NCBI GenBank assembly: GCA_023266115.1
Contig: JAHFRU010000013.1
Location: 1 to 64,000, forward strand
DNA: 64,000 nt
Source of the DNA: Gammaproteobacteria bacterium
GTDB taxonomy: Bacteria; Pseudomonadota; Gammaproteobacteria; VBWC01
Direction of reading: 5' to 3'
Position 1 is the first letter of the stretch. Each line of letters opens with the position of its first letter. A program made the translations under genes and the position numbers. Positions 1-10,580 of this stretch are shown piece after piece. The notes under the pieces are model-generated. The model searched no databases. It saw only the letters and a list, made by a program, of their open reading frames with translations, and was not told the DNA's origin.

Positions 1-3000
1 GGATATAGGTGTAGGCGGTCGTCGCGGCGCCGTCGTTGAGTGTCAGGCGGTTGCCGTTTTTGTCGTAGCGGTAGTCGCGGCTGCCAAAGCTGCCGGTGGC
101 GGTGTCGAGGCGGTTGAGGGCGTCGTATTGGTAGTTCTGCGCAGCGCCGTCGATGTTGCGACTTTGGAGGTTGCCGTTGGCGTCATACGCGGTGTAGCTG
201 ATCGCGAGTGCGGCGCCGGTACTCTGGCCGGTGAGGCGGTAGGCGCTGTCGAGGGTTTGATTGAGTAGCAGGCCGTTGCCAAAGGTCAGTTGGGTCACCG
301 GGCCGAACGGGGCGTACTGGAGGTTGCTCGCCAGCAGTGTCGTGGTCGCGCCTTGTGTGAGTTGGATCTGGTTCACGTGCCCTGCGGCGTCGTAGCTATA
401 GGTGACGACGTTGCCGGATGGATAGGTGAGGGTCTTGATGCGGTTGACGCTGTCGTAGGTATAGGCCACATTCTGGTGGCTGGTGACATTGCCGAAGCCG
501 TCGTAGCTGTACGCGGCGCTGGTGGTGGCGGTGGTGACGGCGCACAACCGGCCTGTCCCATTGGTGCAGCTGTCGTAGCTATAGCCGGTGTCGTCCGCGG
601 TGCCGGGGGCGTCGAGTTGCGTCAACCGGTTGAGCGCGTCGTAGCTGTAGGTAAACACCTGGCCCTTGGCGTCCATCTGTTGGGTGACGTTGCCGGCGCC
701 GTCGTGGCTAAACGTCGTGGCGCCGGTGTCGGGGCTCACCTGCACCGTCAGGTTGCCGAGGTCGTCGTACAAATATGTCGTCGTGCCGTTGTTCGGGTCG
801 GTGACGGTGGTCAGGCGGTCCTGCGCGTCGTAACCATACCGGGTCAGCGCGTTCTGCGTGCCGGTGTCGGTGCCGCCGAGGTCTTGCGTGACCGAGATCA
901 GGCGTTTGAGATTGTCGTAGCTGTAATCGGTGATGCGGCCGTTGCCGTCGGTTTGTTTGTCCAGTGTGCCGTCGGGGGCGAAGTCGCTGTTGAGGGTTTC
1001 GTTGGCCTGCGTGGTGACATCGAGGCGGTTGTAGACGTCGAAGGTGCGGCTGATGGCCTTGCGCAGCACGTTCGCGGCATCACGGATATTTTCTGCCGTT
1101 TGATTGCCTTCGGTGTCGAGCGTGTATTCGATGGTGTCGCCAATACCGTCGGTGATGCGCGTCAGGCGGCGGGCGTCGTCATAGGTAAAGGTCAGTGTGG
1201 TGGCGTCCGCCGTACCGTGCCCGGTGGTGATGCTCTGCACCTCGCCGGTGGCGAGGTAGGTCCAGTGGGTCGTCTTCGCGACGCTGCCAGCGGACTCGGT
1301 CAGCATTTCGAGGCGGTCGTTGCCGGGGTAGTACGTGTAACTGACGGCCAGGCCGTTCGGGCGGGCCTCGCTCTGTACCTTGCCGGTCGCGGTGTATTGG
1401 ATGTTGTCGCGCAGCACCAGCCCGCCGCTGGTAACCTTTTTGAGCCGCGCGCGGTTGTTGCCTTCGGCGGCGTCGTTCGGGTAATAGTCGAACGCGGTGA
1501 TATCGGCGACGCTGACGCGCGGGCCGTCGATCTGCGTGAGCTGGTTGAGCGGGCCGAGGTATTGCAGGCTGGTCGTGCGCGACACCGGCAGGCCGCTGGG
1601 CGTGTAGCCGCTGACGAGGGTCTGGGTCAGGTTGCCGTTAGTGTCGTAACTGTGGGTGGTGACTTTCTTCGCATTGCCATAGACCGATGGCGCGGTGATG
1701 GTCTGCACCTTGCGGAAGAAGCGGCTGTCATACGTGTAGTCCGTGCGGCGTTCCTGCGGCGTGCCTTGCGCGTCGATCATGAATCCGGCGTTGCCGTTGG
1801 CGTCATAGCTGCCGTATTCGGTGACGAGTCCTTCCTTTATTTTCTTCAGCAGGTTGCCGCTGGAATCGTAGTCGAACGAGGTATTGCCGCTGCCGCAGGT
1901 GGTACACCCGGGGCCGGCGATGTCGGTCACCACGCTGACACTGGCGCGTTTTTCGGTGGTGTAGGTCGACGGGACGCCGCGGCTGTTGGTCAGCACGCGC
2001 GTGCCGTCGCTGTTGTAGGTGATGTCGACGCGCTCGGCATTGTTGGCGTGCGTACTGAGAATCGCGCGGCCTTCGCTGTCATAGGCCCAGGTCGCGTAGC
2101 GTATGCCGCGCTCGTCGGTAATGCCGGTGAGGTAGGTGGTGAATTCGGGATTTTCGTAGTGATAACGCCGGCTGGTGCCGTCCGGGTTGTCGACGTATTC
2201 AAGCATGCCGTTAGCGTTGTAGCGAAAGCCCCAGACGCGCCCGGTGTTATCGGTGATCGACGATACGACACCGTTGGTGTAGCCGAAGGTCGCCGATACA
2301 CCGGCGGCTGTGGTAATGCCGGCGAGTTGGCCGGCGGTGTTATAGGCCAGTGTTTTTGCAATCCCCGATATGTCTTTGATCGACAACAGCTTGCCCGTCG
2401 TGTCGTACGACTCGATCTCATTTTTTTCCGATAGATAGCGGTAACCGGTGACCTTGCCGGCGGTACCGAGGATCGCTTCCAGACGGCCGGCACTGGCGAC
2501 GCTGCTGCGCCAGATGCCGGTAGCATCCTTGAGAAACCGGATCACATTACCGTTCGGCCGGTGAACGTTCGCAATGCCGTATCCCTGAATTTGATGCGCG
2601 ACATGAGTGTATTCGTCGACATTGTTGCGCGAATATACGGGAATGGACGCCATCAACCGGCCCTTGCTATTCAGGATTTCGCACCGACCGTTAGCGTATC
2701 GGCTGGTCGAAGCGCTCGCCCACGGATAGCTCGATTGTGTTTTCAGTGTGTTCCAGCCGGTTTCACAGGCAACGCGAGCTGACGTATAGGTGGCGCTAAG
2801 CGTATAGTTTGGCGCCGGTGGCGTGGGTAAAATGAATTCCAGCCGGCTTTCATATTCGTGCTTCCAGCGCGGCCCGAACGCGCCTGCACTGTTTGAAAGG
2901 CTATTGTAAGCGCGCGTAACACTGATAGAACTTTCGCCAGTACCGATGATGAGTGCTTCTATCTGATGTTTGTCACCGGTAGCAGGGTTGACAGGATTTC

Positions 3001-3640
3001 CCACCATATTGGGGCATTGGCCTTCGACAAGCGGAACGACCTCTTCGACCTTGACCGCATCGTTAAAAGCAATCTGGAATTTACTTCCCCACTGGAAACC
3101 GGCTGCCAGCGGGTAACGGTCGCTCCGTGCCCAGGTGTAATAGCCATAGGGAGATATGCTGGGGACCGTCGATACGCAGCCTGATATTCCCGCCGCAGTC
3201 CCTGAACCGCACGCGAAGTACGCCTCGTTGTTTCCGCCGTAGGGGCCGTAGTAGTGGTCATATTTCCAGTCGTTGGGGCACTGGCTCGCGTTGTTCACAT
3301 ATGACCATGAGGCGAGGGTGACGAACCCGTCACCGGCGTGATTCCGGGCGTCAAGCCGCGTGGTCTCAGTCTCCGTGCAATAGTCCGCCCCGTTGGCTTC
3401 CGTCCATTCAAGACAGGCGTACGCGGCCTCTTTCGGACAGGCGCAGACCCACGCATTGGGATAAGCCAGAGAGCAATTCGGCTCCGAATGATTGTCGTGG
3501 GCTACCGCCAGCGACGGCAGAACGAGCAACAGCGCGATTACGAGCAGTGCGATCGGCGGCGGGTTTCCTGAGCATAGATCGCGTGAGACAGCGGCATGCA
3601 CCGGCGCATGCCGACAAAACGGGGCGTCAACCTCCGCCAT
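1..3640 (-). CDS. Secreted RHS/YD-repeat protein, 3' end beyond the left edge (partial)
   Basis: One minus-strand frame is open from the window edge to at least codon 1213. Translation shows a hydrophobic signal-like stretch (about residues 30-47, ending SLAVAHD), then a Cys-rich segment (CSLAYPNAWVCACPKEAAYAC). Near residue 215 comes a DUF6531-type motif, GNPVNPATGDK, followed by many YD repeats such as YDALNRLTQLDAP, YDDLGNLT and YDAQDRLTTVTDP. These features define the RHS/YD family: secreted or surface shells that often carry a variable, sometimes toxic, C-terminal domain. That end is not in the window, so no toxin can be claimed. The start is uncertain: ATG at 3640 gives a long n-region and an in-frame GTG at 3601 gives a shorter one; neither has a good ribosome-binding site. 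It lies downstream of cysC on the same strand, 363 bases away. Confidence 0.9.
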   Translation of the reverse strand, partial: MAEVDAPFCRHAPVHAAVSRDLCSGNPPPIALLVIALLLVLPSLAVAHDNHSEPNCSLAYPNAWVCACPKEAAYACLEWTEANGADYCTETETTRLDARNHAGDGFVTLASWSYVNNASQCPNDWKYDHYYGPYGGNNEAYFACGSGTAAGISGCVSTVPSISPYGYYTWARSDRYPLAAGFQWGSKFQIAFNDAVKVEEVVPLVEGQCPNMVGNPVNPATGDKHQIEALIIGTGESSISVTRAYNSLSNSAGAFGPRWKHEYESRLEFILPTPPAPNYTLSATYTSARVACETGWNTLKTQSSYPWASASTSRYANGRCEILNSKGRLMASIPVYSRNNVDEYTHVAHQIQGYGIANVHRPNGNVIRFLKDATGIWRSSVASAGRLEAILGTAGKVTGYRYLSEKNEIESYDTTGKLLSIKDISGIAKTLAYNTAGQLAGITTAAGVSATFGYTNGVVSSITDNTGRVWGFRYNANGMLEYVDNPDGTSRRYHYENPEFTTYLTGITDERGIRYATWAYDSEGRAILSTHANNAERVDITYNSDGTRVLTNSRGVPSTYTTEKRASVSVVTDIAGPGCTTCGSGNTSFDYDSSGNLLKKIKEGLVTEYGSYDANGNAGFMIDAQGTPQERRTDYTYDSRFFRKVQTITAPSVYGNAKKVTTHSYDTNGNLTQTLVSGYTPSGLPVSRTTSLQYLGPLNQLTQIDGPRVSVADITAFDYYPNDAAEGNNRARLKKVTSGGLVLRDNIQYTATGKVQSEARPNGLAVSYTYYPGNDRLEMLTESAGSVAKTTHWTYLATGEVQSITTGHGTADATTLTFTYDDARRLTRITDGIGDTIEYTLDTEGNQTAENIRDAANVLRKAISRTFDVYNRLDVTTQANETLNSDFAPDGTLDKQTDGNGRITDYSYDNLKRLISVTQDLGGTDTGTQNALTRYGYDAQDRLTTVTDPNNGTTTYLYDDLGNLTVQVSPDTGATTFSHDGAGNVTQQMDAKGQVFTYSYDALNRLTQLDAPGTADDTGYSYDSCTNGTGRLCAVTTATTSAAYSYDGFGNVTSHQNVAYTYDSVNRIKTLTYPSGNVVTYSYDAAGHVNQIQLTQGATTTLLASNLQYAPFGPVTQLTFGNGLLLNQTLDSAYRLTGQSTGAALAISYTAYDANGNLQSRNIDGAAQNYQYDALNRLDTATGSFGSRDYRYDKNGNRLTLNDGAATTAYTYI

Positions 3641-4003
3641 CGGCTCGGTGTAACCATAATGTTCCGGCGCACTGCTCACTGACTTTTCCGCTCCCCTATA
3701 GACACCCCGCGAGACACCCCGCGCAATCGAGGTATCGTCGCGCGAGGCTTCAGACGCACTATTCCCGACGGAGCCTCTCGGCCCGTTTTTATTTCAGTTA
3801 CGGCGGGTACAGCAATACAGCTAACAGAACGTTACTGCGACAGCTTATGTTCGTTCATGGTTCTTTGCGACCATTCGAACCGTTCGAATACTAGCAAGGT
3901 ATGTCTGGTCCGGCAACAGACGTTTGTGTAAACACTTTCGACGCACGGATAGGAAGCGTGACGTATCATGCATGGCATATGGCATGCTAACGGCGCGTCG
4001 TGC
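3641..4003. other. Gene-free stretch between cysC and the RHS gene
   Basis: No convincing gene was found in these 363 bases. They contain a perfect 17-bp dyad (3873-3889, listed separately) and a tandem direct repeat, in which the 10-mer gacaccccgc occurs at 3701-3710 and again at 3713-3722. The stretch probably carries the RHS promoter and the cysC 3' end, but no clear -35/-10 pair or U-tailed terminator was recognised. Confidence 0.6.
3873..3889. promoter_or_regulatory. Perfect 17-bp inverted repeat, possible operator
   Basis: ATTCGAA at 3873-3879, a CCG spacer, then TTCGAAT at 3883-3889 form a perfect 7+3+7 dyad. It lies about 235 bases upstream of the likely start of the RHS gene and about 115 bases past the end of cysC. 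The symmetry and size fit a dimeric regulator site. The regulator is unknown, and the dyad has no T-run that would make it a terminator. Confidence 0.4.
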
Positions 4004-4618
4004 TCAGCGATGAACGATATGGTGTTGCTTCAGATAGGAATCGACAAGCTTCGCACAGGTTGCGAGATCGGCGGCACCCGTATCAATAACGAGCTCGGCA
4101 TGTTCCGGCGCTTCGTACGGTGACGAGATGCCGGTGAACTCCTTGATGACGCCGGCGCGTGCCTTTTTATACATACCCTTCGGATCGCGCTGTTCGCAGA
4201 TATCCAGCGACGCATCGCAGAAGACCTCGATAAAGTCGCCCGGCGTAACGAGACCGCGGACACGATCGCGGTCGGTACGAAACGGCGAAATGAATGCGGT
4301 CAGGACGATTACGCCGGCCTCAACGAACAGCTTGGCGACCTCGCCGATGCGGCGGATGTTTTCGACGCGGTCGTCGTCGGAGAAACCAAGGTCACCGTTC
4401 AGGCCGTGACGGATGTTGTCGCCATCAAGCACGATGGTGCTGCAGCCCTTTTTATGCAGAATATCCTCGACGGCATGCGACAACGTCGACTTGCCGGAAC
4501 CCGAAAGACCGGTGAACCAGATGATTGCACCCTTGTGCTTGTGCATCGCCTCGCGCTCGGCACGTGTGATGGTGGATTCGTGCCAGACGACGTTGGTGCT
4601 TTTGCTCGATTTGCTCAT
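4004..4618 (-). CDS. cysC: Adenylylsulfate (APS) kinase
   Basis: A 204-residue protein of normal length for APS kinase, which phosphorylates adenosine 5'-phosphosulfate to PAPS in the cytoplasm. Visible features are the P-loop GLSGSGKS (residues 37-44), the APS-binding segment [11 protein letters not shown] (about 64-74), and FISPFR with the serine that is phosphorylated in some homologues. The C-terminal part [10 protein letters not shown] followed by [11 protein letters not shown] is typical of the family. cysD and cysN, its usual partners, are not beside it. It stands alone between a gene-free stretch and the RHS gene, so its PAPS could serve assimilation or sulfation; the window does not decide. 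The ATG at 4618 leaves a short N-terminal extension and is taken as is. Confidence 0.95.
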   Translation of the reverse strand: MSKSSKSTNVVWHESTITRAEREAMHKHKGAIIWFTGLSGSGKSTLSHAVEDILHKKGCSTIVLDGDNIRHGLNGDLGFSDDDRVENIRRIGEVAKLFVEAGVIVLTAFISPFRTDRDRVRGLVTPGDFIEVFCDASLDICEQRDPKGMYKKARAGVIKEFTGISSPYEAPEHAELVIDTGAADLATCAKLVDSYLKQHHIVHR

Positions 4619-5005
<387 letters not shown>

Positions 5006-5074
5006 TGTGTCTGGTGTGATGTCGCGCGTCGCATCGGACGCGCGAAAAACAAGTATACGGATATATTGTTCGCG

Positions 5075-5443
5075 CTATTCCTTGAGAATGTCGCGTATTT
5101 CCTCGAGTTCCTTGCACAGCTGGCGGACGATCTGTTTCCGCTGGCTGATGTCTGTCTTCGCCTCGGTGCCGGAAAGTTTCTGCCGTGCGCCCGTAATCGT
5201 GAAGCCCTGCTCGTAGAGCAGGTCACGTATCTGCCGAATCAATACGACGTCCTGCCGCTGGTAGTAGCGACGGTTGCCACGCCGTTTGACGGGTTTCAGT
5301 TGGGGGAATTCCTGTTCCCAGTACCGCAGCACATGCGGTTTTACTTCACAGAGTTCGCCAACTTCGCCTATCGTCAAATAGCGCTTGTTCGGTATCGCAG
5401 CGTATTCCTTACTTATCGCTCGGTCCACTATAGGCCTCGACAC
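5075..5443 (-). CDS. MerR-family transcriptional regulator downstream of ihfA
   Basis: A 122-residue protein with an N-terminal winged helix-turn-helix (about residues 20-75). The segments [13 protein letters not shown] and [13 protein letters not shown], followed by [10 protein letters not shown], are the MerR signature. A short helical C-terminus (about 85-122) suits a dimerising coiled coil, and there is no obvious ligand domain. The start codon lies inside the 3' end of ihfA (35-base overlap), so the two are translated from one message. This small MerR protein is conserved behind ihfA in many gammaproteobacteria. Its target is not known to me and no function beyond DNA binding is claimed. 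Confidence 0.92.
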   Translation of the reverse strand: MSRPIVDRAISKEYAAIPNKRYLTIGEVGELCEVKPHVLRYWEQEFPQLKPVKRRGNRRYYQRQDVVLIRQIRDLLYEQGFTITGARQKLSGTEAKTDISQRKQIVRQLCKELEEIRDILKE

Positions 5444-5711
5444 GGGCTTTAAGTTTCTGACCGGGATGGAATGTCACCACCCGGCGAGCGGTAATTGGAA
5501 TCTCTTCCCCCGTTTTAGGATTCCGTCCGGGCCGTTGTCGCTTGGTTCTCAGGTTGAAGTTACCGAAACCCGATAACTTGACCTGCCCCCCCGCTTCCAG
5601 GGCAGCTCGGATTTCTTCGAAGAAAATCTCGACAAAATCCTTGGCCTCCCGTTTGTTCAGTCCCAAATCCTGAAAAAGCCGTTCTGCTAATTCTGCTTTG
5701 GTTAGCGCCAT
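5409..5711 (-). CDS. ihfA: Integration host factor subunit alpha
   Basis: A 100-residue HU/IHF-fold protein (E. coli IhfA is 99). It opens with [13 protein letters not shown]. The DNA-wrapping beta arms carry [18 protein letters not shown], with the proline that intercalates in DNA inside RNPKTG, followed by [12 protein letters not shown]. IhfA pairs with IhfB to bend DNA by about a U-turn in replication, recombination and promoter control. ihfB is not in the window. The gene starts 3 bases after the pheT stop, the standard pheT-ihfA arrangement, and its end overlaps the merR-like gene. Confidence 0.97.
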   Translation of the reverse strand: MALTKAELAERLFQDLGLNKREAKDFVEIFFEEIRAALEAGGQVKLSGFGNFNLRTKRQRPGRNPKTGEEIPITARRVVTFHPGQKLKARVEAYSGPSDK

Positions 5712-5714
5712 AGA

Positions 5715-8105
5715 CTAATCTCTCAATTTAGCATTATGTTTTCCAGAAACCGCCGCAACTACCTGCTCCATAAGGGAATCAACCTCCCGGTCCGTAAGAG
5801 TGCGCGAAAATTGCTGTACCGTCAAGCCGAAGGCGAGACTTTTTTTCCCTGAATCAATACCTTTCATATGAAATACGTCAAATAACTGTAAGTCTACAAG
5901 CGCGTCTCCGGCGGCGTTCGCAATGGTATCCCGCAACGCGCCGGCCTCCGTACGTCCGTCCACAATGAAGGCCAGGTCCCGCCGGATCGCGGGAAATTTC
6001 GACAACTCCGCGAACCGGGCGGCAGACGCACAACGAAGGGCCGCGGCAGCAATCTCGAACAACACTACGCGCCCGACCAGGCCAAGTTTCCGCGCTATTG
6101 CCGGATGCACGTCGCCTATCCAGCCGACCGCACTATCGATCGCCGACACTACGCGTGCCGCACGTCCGGGTTGCAACGCGGGATGCTCTGCCGCTTCGAA
6201 ACGAAAATCCCCTGGTCGACCACTGAGTGCCAGCAAGGCCTCGATATCTCCCTTTGCGTCATAAAAGTCTACGTCGGGATTTGCATTGCGGTCTATACCC
6301 CATTGTTCCGGGTAACGGCTCCCGGCCATCACACCGGAAACGTATTTTTCCTCTTTGACTTCATTGTCTTGAAGACTGTACTTCAGGCCTATTTCGAAAA
6401 AGCGAATGCGGCTCTGCTGACGGTTTTGATTGTACATCAGCGCCTGCAGCAGGCCCGGCCAGAGGCTGGCGCGCATCTCGGACATGTCATCGGATATCGG
6501 ATTCGCCAGCGCGATGGTGCGGGCGCCACCGGTGAAACTGGCTTGCAGTTGCGCGTTGACGAAGCTATAGGTGATCGCCTCGAAGTAGCCGCGGTCCACG
6601 AGTATCTGCCTGATCGCCGCGGGCCGCCGCGCCTCTTCCGAGCGCGGCACGAGCGTCAGCTTGCCCGTCAGCGGCGTCTTCGGCAGTTCGTTGTAGCCGT
6701 AGATACGCGCCACCTCTTCAATCAGGTCCGCCTCGATGGCGATATCGAATCGAAAACCGGGCGGCGTCACCTTCCACTGCGTTCCCTCCTCGCGCACGTC
6801 CATACCAAGGCGTCGCAGAATATCTGTCACCTCGTCGGCCGGTATGGACATCCCGAGCAACTGCTCAAGGTGGCTCGCTCGCAACGTTACCGCGCGGCGC
6901 GCCGGCAGCTCACTGTCGATGACCACTTCGATCACCGGCCCCGCCTGACCGCCGACGATGTCGAGCAACAGCGCAGTCGCGCGCTCCATCGCCGTACGGG
7001 CGCGCCCGGGATCGACACCGCGCTCGAAACGATGCGATGAATCCGTGTGCAGGCCGTGCTTGCGGGCGCGCCCGGCAATGACGTCTGGCGAAAAGAATGC
7101 GCTTTCGAGAAATATATTGGCGGTGTTATCGCTGACGGCAGAGGCCTGGCCACCCATGATGCCGGCAAGCGCCTGCGCCTGTTGGTGATCTGCAATCACC
7201 AGCGCGTTGTCGTCGAGCGTAATCGTCTGACCGTCGAGCAACGTCAGCGTTTCGCTCGCCCGTGCGTAGCGGATACGGATACCACCATTGAGCCGATCCA
7301 GGTCAAACGCATGCATCGGCTGACCGAGTTCCAGCAGTACATAGTTGGTGACGTCGACCACGGCGCTGATACTGCGCACGCCGCTGCGCCGCAAGCGCTC
7401 GCGCAGCCACATCGGCGTGCTTGCCTGCGCGTTGATCCCCTTGATGACACGGCCGACGTAACGCGGACACGCCTGCGGCGCATCGATATCGACAACAACA
7501 CTGTCCTCGATCATCGCCGCAACCGGCACTATCACCGGCGCGGCGACCGCCACCTTGTTGAGCACACCGACCTCGCGCGCGATTCCGGCTACGCTCAGGC
7601 AATCGGCGCGGTTTGGCGTCAGATCAACCTCTATGCTGTGATCGTCCAGACGTAAATAATCGGCTAGCGAGGCGCCCGGCACGGCGTCGTCCGGCAATTC
7701 CAGCAGGCCGTCGGATGTGTCGGCAAGACCGAGTTCCACGGCGGAACACAGCATGCCGCTCGATTCGACGCCGCGCAGTTTGGCCTTCTTGATCGCCATG
7801 CCATTCGGCAGACGCGCACCGGTCAATGCCGCCGGCACGAGAATTCCGGCACGCACGTTCGCGGCACCGCAAACGATCTGCAACGGCTCCGGCGCGCCGA
7901 CATCGACGCGGCATACGGTCAGCTTGTCGGCGTCGGGATGCCGGTCGACCGACACCACCCGGCCCACCACTACGCCGTCCGATGATGCAGCGGCCGGTTC
8001 CACACTATCCACCTCGAGACCAGCCATCGTCAGCTGGGCCACCAGCTGTTCGGTGGTAATTCCAGGATCGACCCATTCGCGCAACCAGGCTACACTGAAT
8101 TTCAT
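5715..8105 (-). CDS. pheT: Phenylalanyl-tRNA synthetase beta subunit
   Basis: A 796-residue protein; E. coli PheT has 795. In order it shows the short N-terminal domain (MKFSVAWLREWVDPG), an OB-fold tRNA-binding domain (around residues 40-150, with HPDADKLTVCRVDVG), the B3/B4 editing region and the B5 domain. A catalytic-like core and the C-terminal anticodon-binding FDX-ACB domain (about 700-796, FPAIRRDLAFIVD) follow. PheT forms the alpha2-beta2 enzyme with PheS, charges tRNA-Phe and edits mischarged Tyr-tRNA. It starts 11 bases after pheS and runs into ihfA. Confidence 0.98.
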   Translation of the reverse strand: MKFSVAWLREWVDPGITTEQLVAQLTMAGLEVDSVEPAAASSDGVVVGRVVSVDRHPDADKLTVCRVDVGAPEPLQIVCGAANVRAGILVPAALTGARLPNGMAIKKAKLRGVESSGMLCSAVELGLADTSDGLLELPDDAVPGASLADYLRLDDHSIEVDLTPNRADCLSVAGIAREVGVLNKVAVAAPVIVPVAAMIEDSVVVDIDAPQACPRYVGRVIKGINAQASTPMWLRERLRRSGVRSISAVVDVTNYVLLELGQPMHAFDLDRLNGGIRIRYARASETLTLLDGQTITLDDNALVIADHQQAQALAGIMGGQASAVSDNTANIFLESAFFSPDVIAGRARKHGLHTDSSHRFERGVDPGRARTAMERATALLLDIVGGQAGPVIEVVIDSELPARRAVTLRASHLEQLLGMSIPADEVTDILRRLGMDVREEGTQWKVTPPGFRFDIAIEADLIEEVARIYGYNELPKTPLTGKLTLVPRSEEARRPAAIRQILVDRGYFEAITYSFVNAQLQASFTGGARTIALANPISDDMSEMRASLWPGLLQALMYNQNRQQSRIRFFEIGLKYSLQDNEVKEEKYVSGVMAGSRYPEQWGIDRNANPDVDFYDAKGDIEALLALSGRPGDFRFEAAEHPALQPGRAARVVSAIDSAVGWIGDVHPAIARKLGLVGRVVLFEIAAAALRCASAARFAELSKFPAIRRDLAFIVDGRTEAGALRDTIANAAGDALVDLQLFDVFHMKGIDSGKKSLAFGLTVQQFSRTLTDREVDSLMEQVVAAVSGKHNAKLRD

Positions 8106-8116
8106 CGTGATATCCG

Positions 8117-9303
<1,187 letters not shown>

Positions 9304-9402
9304 TAATGCCGATGTTCAGCTACTCCACGAACCCGGACTACCTGCCGGCACCCTCTCGTTACTGCTTGCCCTCGTAACCTTTCCCTTGTTGTTGTCATAA
9401 AC

Positions 9403-9438
9403 AAGAAGGGGAAAGACCTCGCAGCCTTCCCCCTTCTT
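9403..9438 (-). terminator. Hairpin terminator or attenuator after rplT
   Basis: aagaagggg (9403-9411) and ccccttctt (9430-9438) form a nine-pair stem with an extra aag/ctt pairing inside. It begins 25 bases beyond the rplT stop on the minus strand. The U-run after it is weak (GUUUAUG), so it may pass some transcripts on to pheST or act as an attenuator. In E. coli an attenuator with a leader peptide sits at this place, but no Phe-rich leader peptide was seen here. Confidence 0.6.
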
Positions 9439-9463
9439 TGCAGCATCACTAAACAAATAATGC

Positions 9464-9823
9464 TTACGCGGCCAGGCAGGTCTTCGCTCTTTCAGCCAAT
9501 GCCGCAAAACTGCTCTTGTCGTAGACCGCGATATCGGCGAGCACCTTGCGGTCGATCTCGATCTCGGCCTTATTGAGGCCGTTGATCAATCGGCTGTACG
9601 ACAGGCCACATTCACGCGCCGCCGCATTGATACGCACAACCCACAATGCACGGAACTGGCGCTTCTTCTGCCGCCGGTCGCGATAGGCATACTGGCCTGC
9701 CTTGATGACCGCCTGATTGGCAGCACGGAACACATTCTTGCGCCGCGCCATATACCCCTTCGCCTGGACAAGTACTTTTTTGTGTCGGGCTCGGGCGGTT
9801 ACCCCACGCTTTACTCTGGACAT
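9464..9823 (-). CDS. rplT: 50S ribosomal protein L20
   Basis: A 119-residue basic protein that opens [18 protein letters not shown] and has the L20 core [20 protein letters not shown] with the conserved SYSRLINGL segment. L20 is an early assembly protein of the large subunit and in E. coli represses translation of rpmI-rplT by binding the mRNA. The start at 9823 was preferred over an in-frame codon at 9871 because it gives the family N-terminus. It follows rpmI by 10 bases. Confidence 0.98.
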   Translation of the reverse strand: MSRVKRGVTARARHKKVLVQAKGYMARRKNVFRAANQAVIKAGQYAYRDRRQKKRQFRALWVVRINAAARECGLSYSRLINGLNKAEIEIDRKVLADIAVYDKSSFAALAERAKTCLAA

Positions 9824-9833
9824 GCTGCAATCC

Positions 9834-10031
9834 TCAACTATACGGCAACAGACGACGCACGCCGGCGACATCCGATTCGTTAACCATCATTCCACCGCGC
9901 AAATGACGCTTACGTTTGGCACTCTTCTTGGTAAGAATATGCCTCTTGAACGACTGGCCGCGCTTGAATCCGCCCGAACCGGTTCGCTTGAAGCGTTTCG
10001 CGGCACCACTGTTTGTCTTTAACTTCGGCAT
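9834..10031 (-). CDS. rpmI: 50S ribosomal protein L35
   Basis: A 65-residue basic protein starting [20 protein letters not shown], with the family motif [20 protein letters not shown]. It is a structural component of the large ribosomal subunit. It sits between infC (27-base gap) and rplT (10-base gap) in the usual IF3-L35-L20 operon, where L20 feedback control would act on the rpmI leader. Confidence 0.98.
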   Translation of the reverse strand: MPKLKTNSGAAKRFKRTGSGGFKRGQSFKRHILTKKSAKRKRHLRGGMMVNESDVAGVRRLLPYS

Positions 10032-10058
10032 TTAAAAAACTCCGGCTCCAATTCCAAC

Positions 10059-10580
10059 TTAATGTTTCTTCCTGGGTGACACCACCATCACCATCTGACG
10101 ACCTTCCAGTCGCGGCGACTGCTCGACGATGCCATGCTCCGTAAGATCCTGTTCGACACGCTTCAGCAGCTTGAGACCCAGCTCCTGATGCGCCATCTCG
10201 CGACCGCGAAAGCGTAACGTCACCTTGGCCTTGTCGCCCTCTTCCAGAAAACGTATCAACGCACGCAGCTTGACCTGGTAATCGCCGATATCCGTACCCG
10301 GCCGGAACTTGATTTCCTTTACCTGGGTCGTTTTCTGTCTTTTCCTGGCCGCGTGCCGCTTCTTGTTTTCCGCAAAGATAAATTTGCCGTAATCCATGAT
10401 GCGGCAAACCGGCGGGTCGGCATTCGGTACTATCTCGACAAGATCAAGTTCGGCTTCCACCGCGCTTTTTTGCGCATCGACTACCGAAACAACTCCGACT
10501 TGTCCACCTTCTGCATCAATGAGCCGCACCATAGGCGACGTGATCTGCTCATTCAAGCGAGTGCGTTTATCAGCTGTAAT
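10059..10580 (-). CDS. infC: Translation initiation factor IF-3 with AUU start codon
   Basis: A 173-residue IF-3. The C-terminal domain carries [32 protein letters not shown] and the closing [14 protein letters not shown]; the N-domain has VRIMDYGKF-like [17 protein letters not shown]-3 checks the start codon and keeps the subunits apart. The start is put at ATT (10578-10580): reading upstream from an in-frame TTG at 10556 gives [13 protein letters not shown], and AAGGAG lies eight bases before the ATT. IF-3 genes classically use AUU so that IF-3 represses its own translation. The first 11 bases overlap the end of thrS. Confidence 0.97.
   Translation of the reverse strand: MTADKRTRLNEQITSPMVRLIDAEGGQVGVVSVVDAQKSAVEAELDLVEIVPNADPPVCRIMDYGKFIFAENKKRHAARKRQKTTQVKEIKFRPGTDIGDYQVKLRALIRFLEEGDKAKVTLRFRGREMAHQELGLKLLKRVEQDLTEHGIVEQSPRLEGRQMVMVVSPRKKH

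Noticed and set aside
290-2434. A 714-codon open frame on the plus strand opposite the RHS gene
   Set aside because: The minus strand in one frame gives clear YD repeats throughout. The plus-strand frame is low in complexity, rich in Val, Ala and Gly, and is a mirror of the repetitive GC-rich RHS coding sequence.
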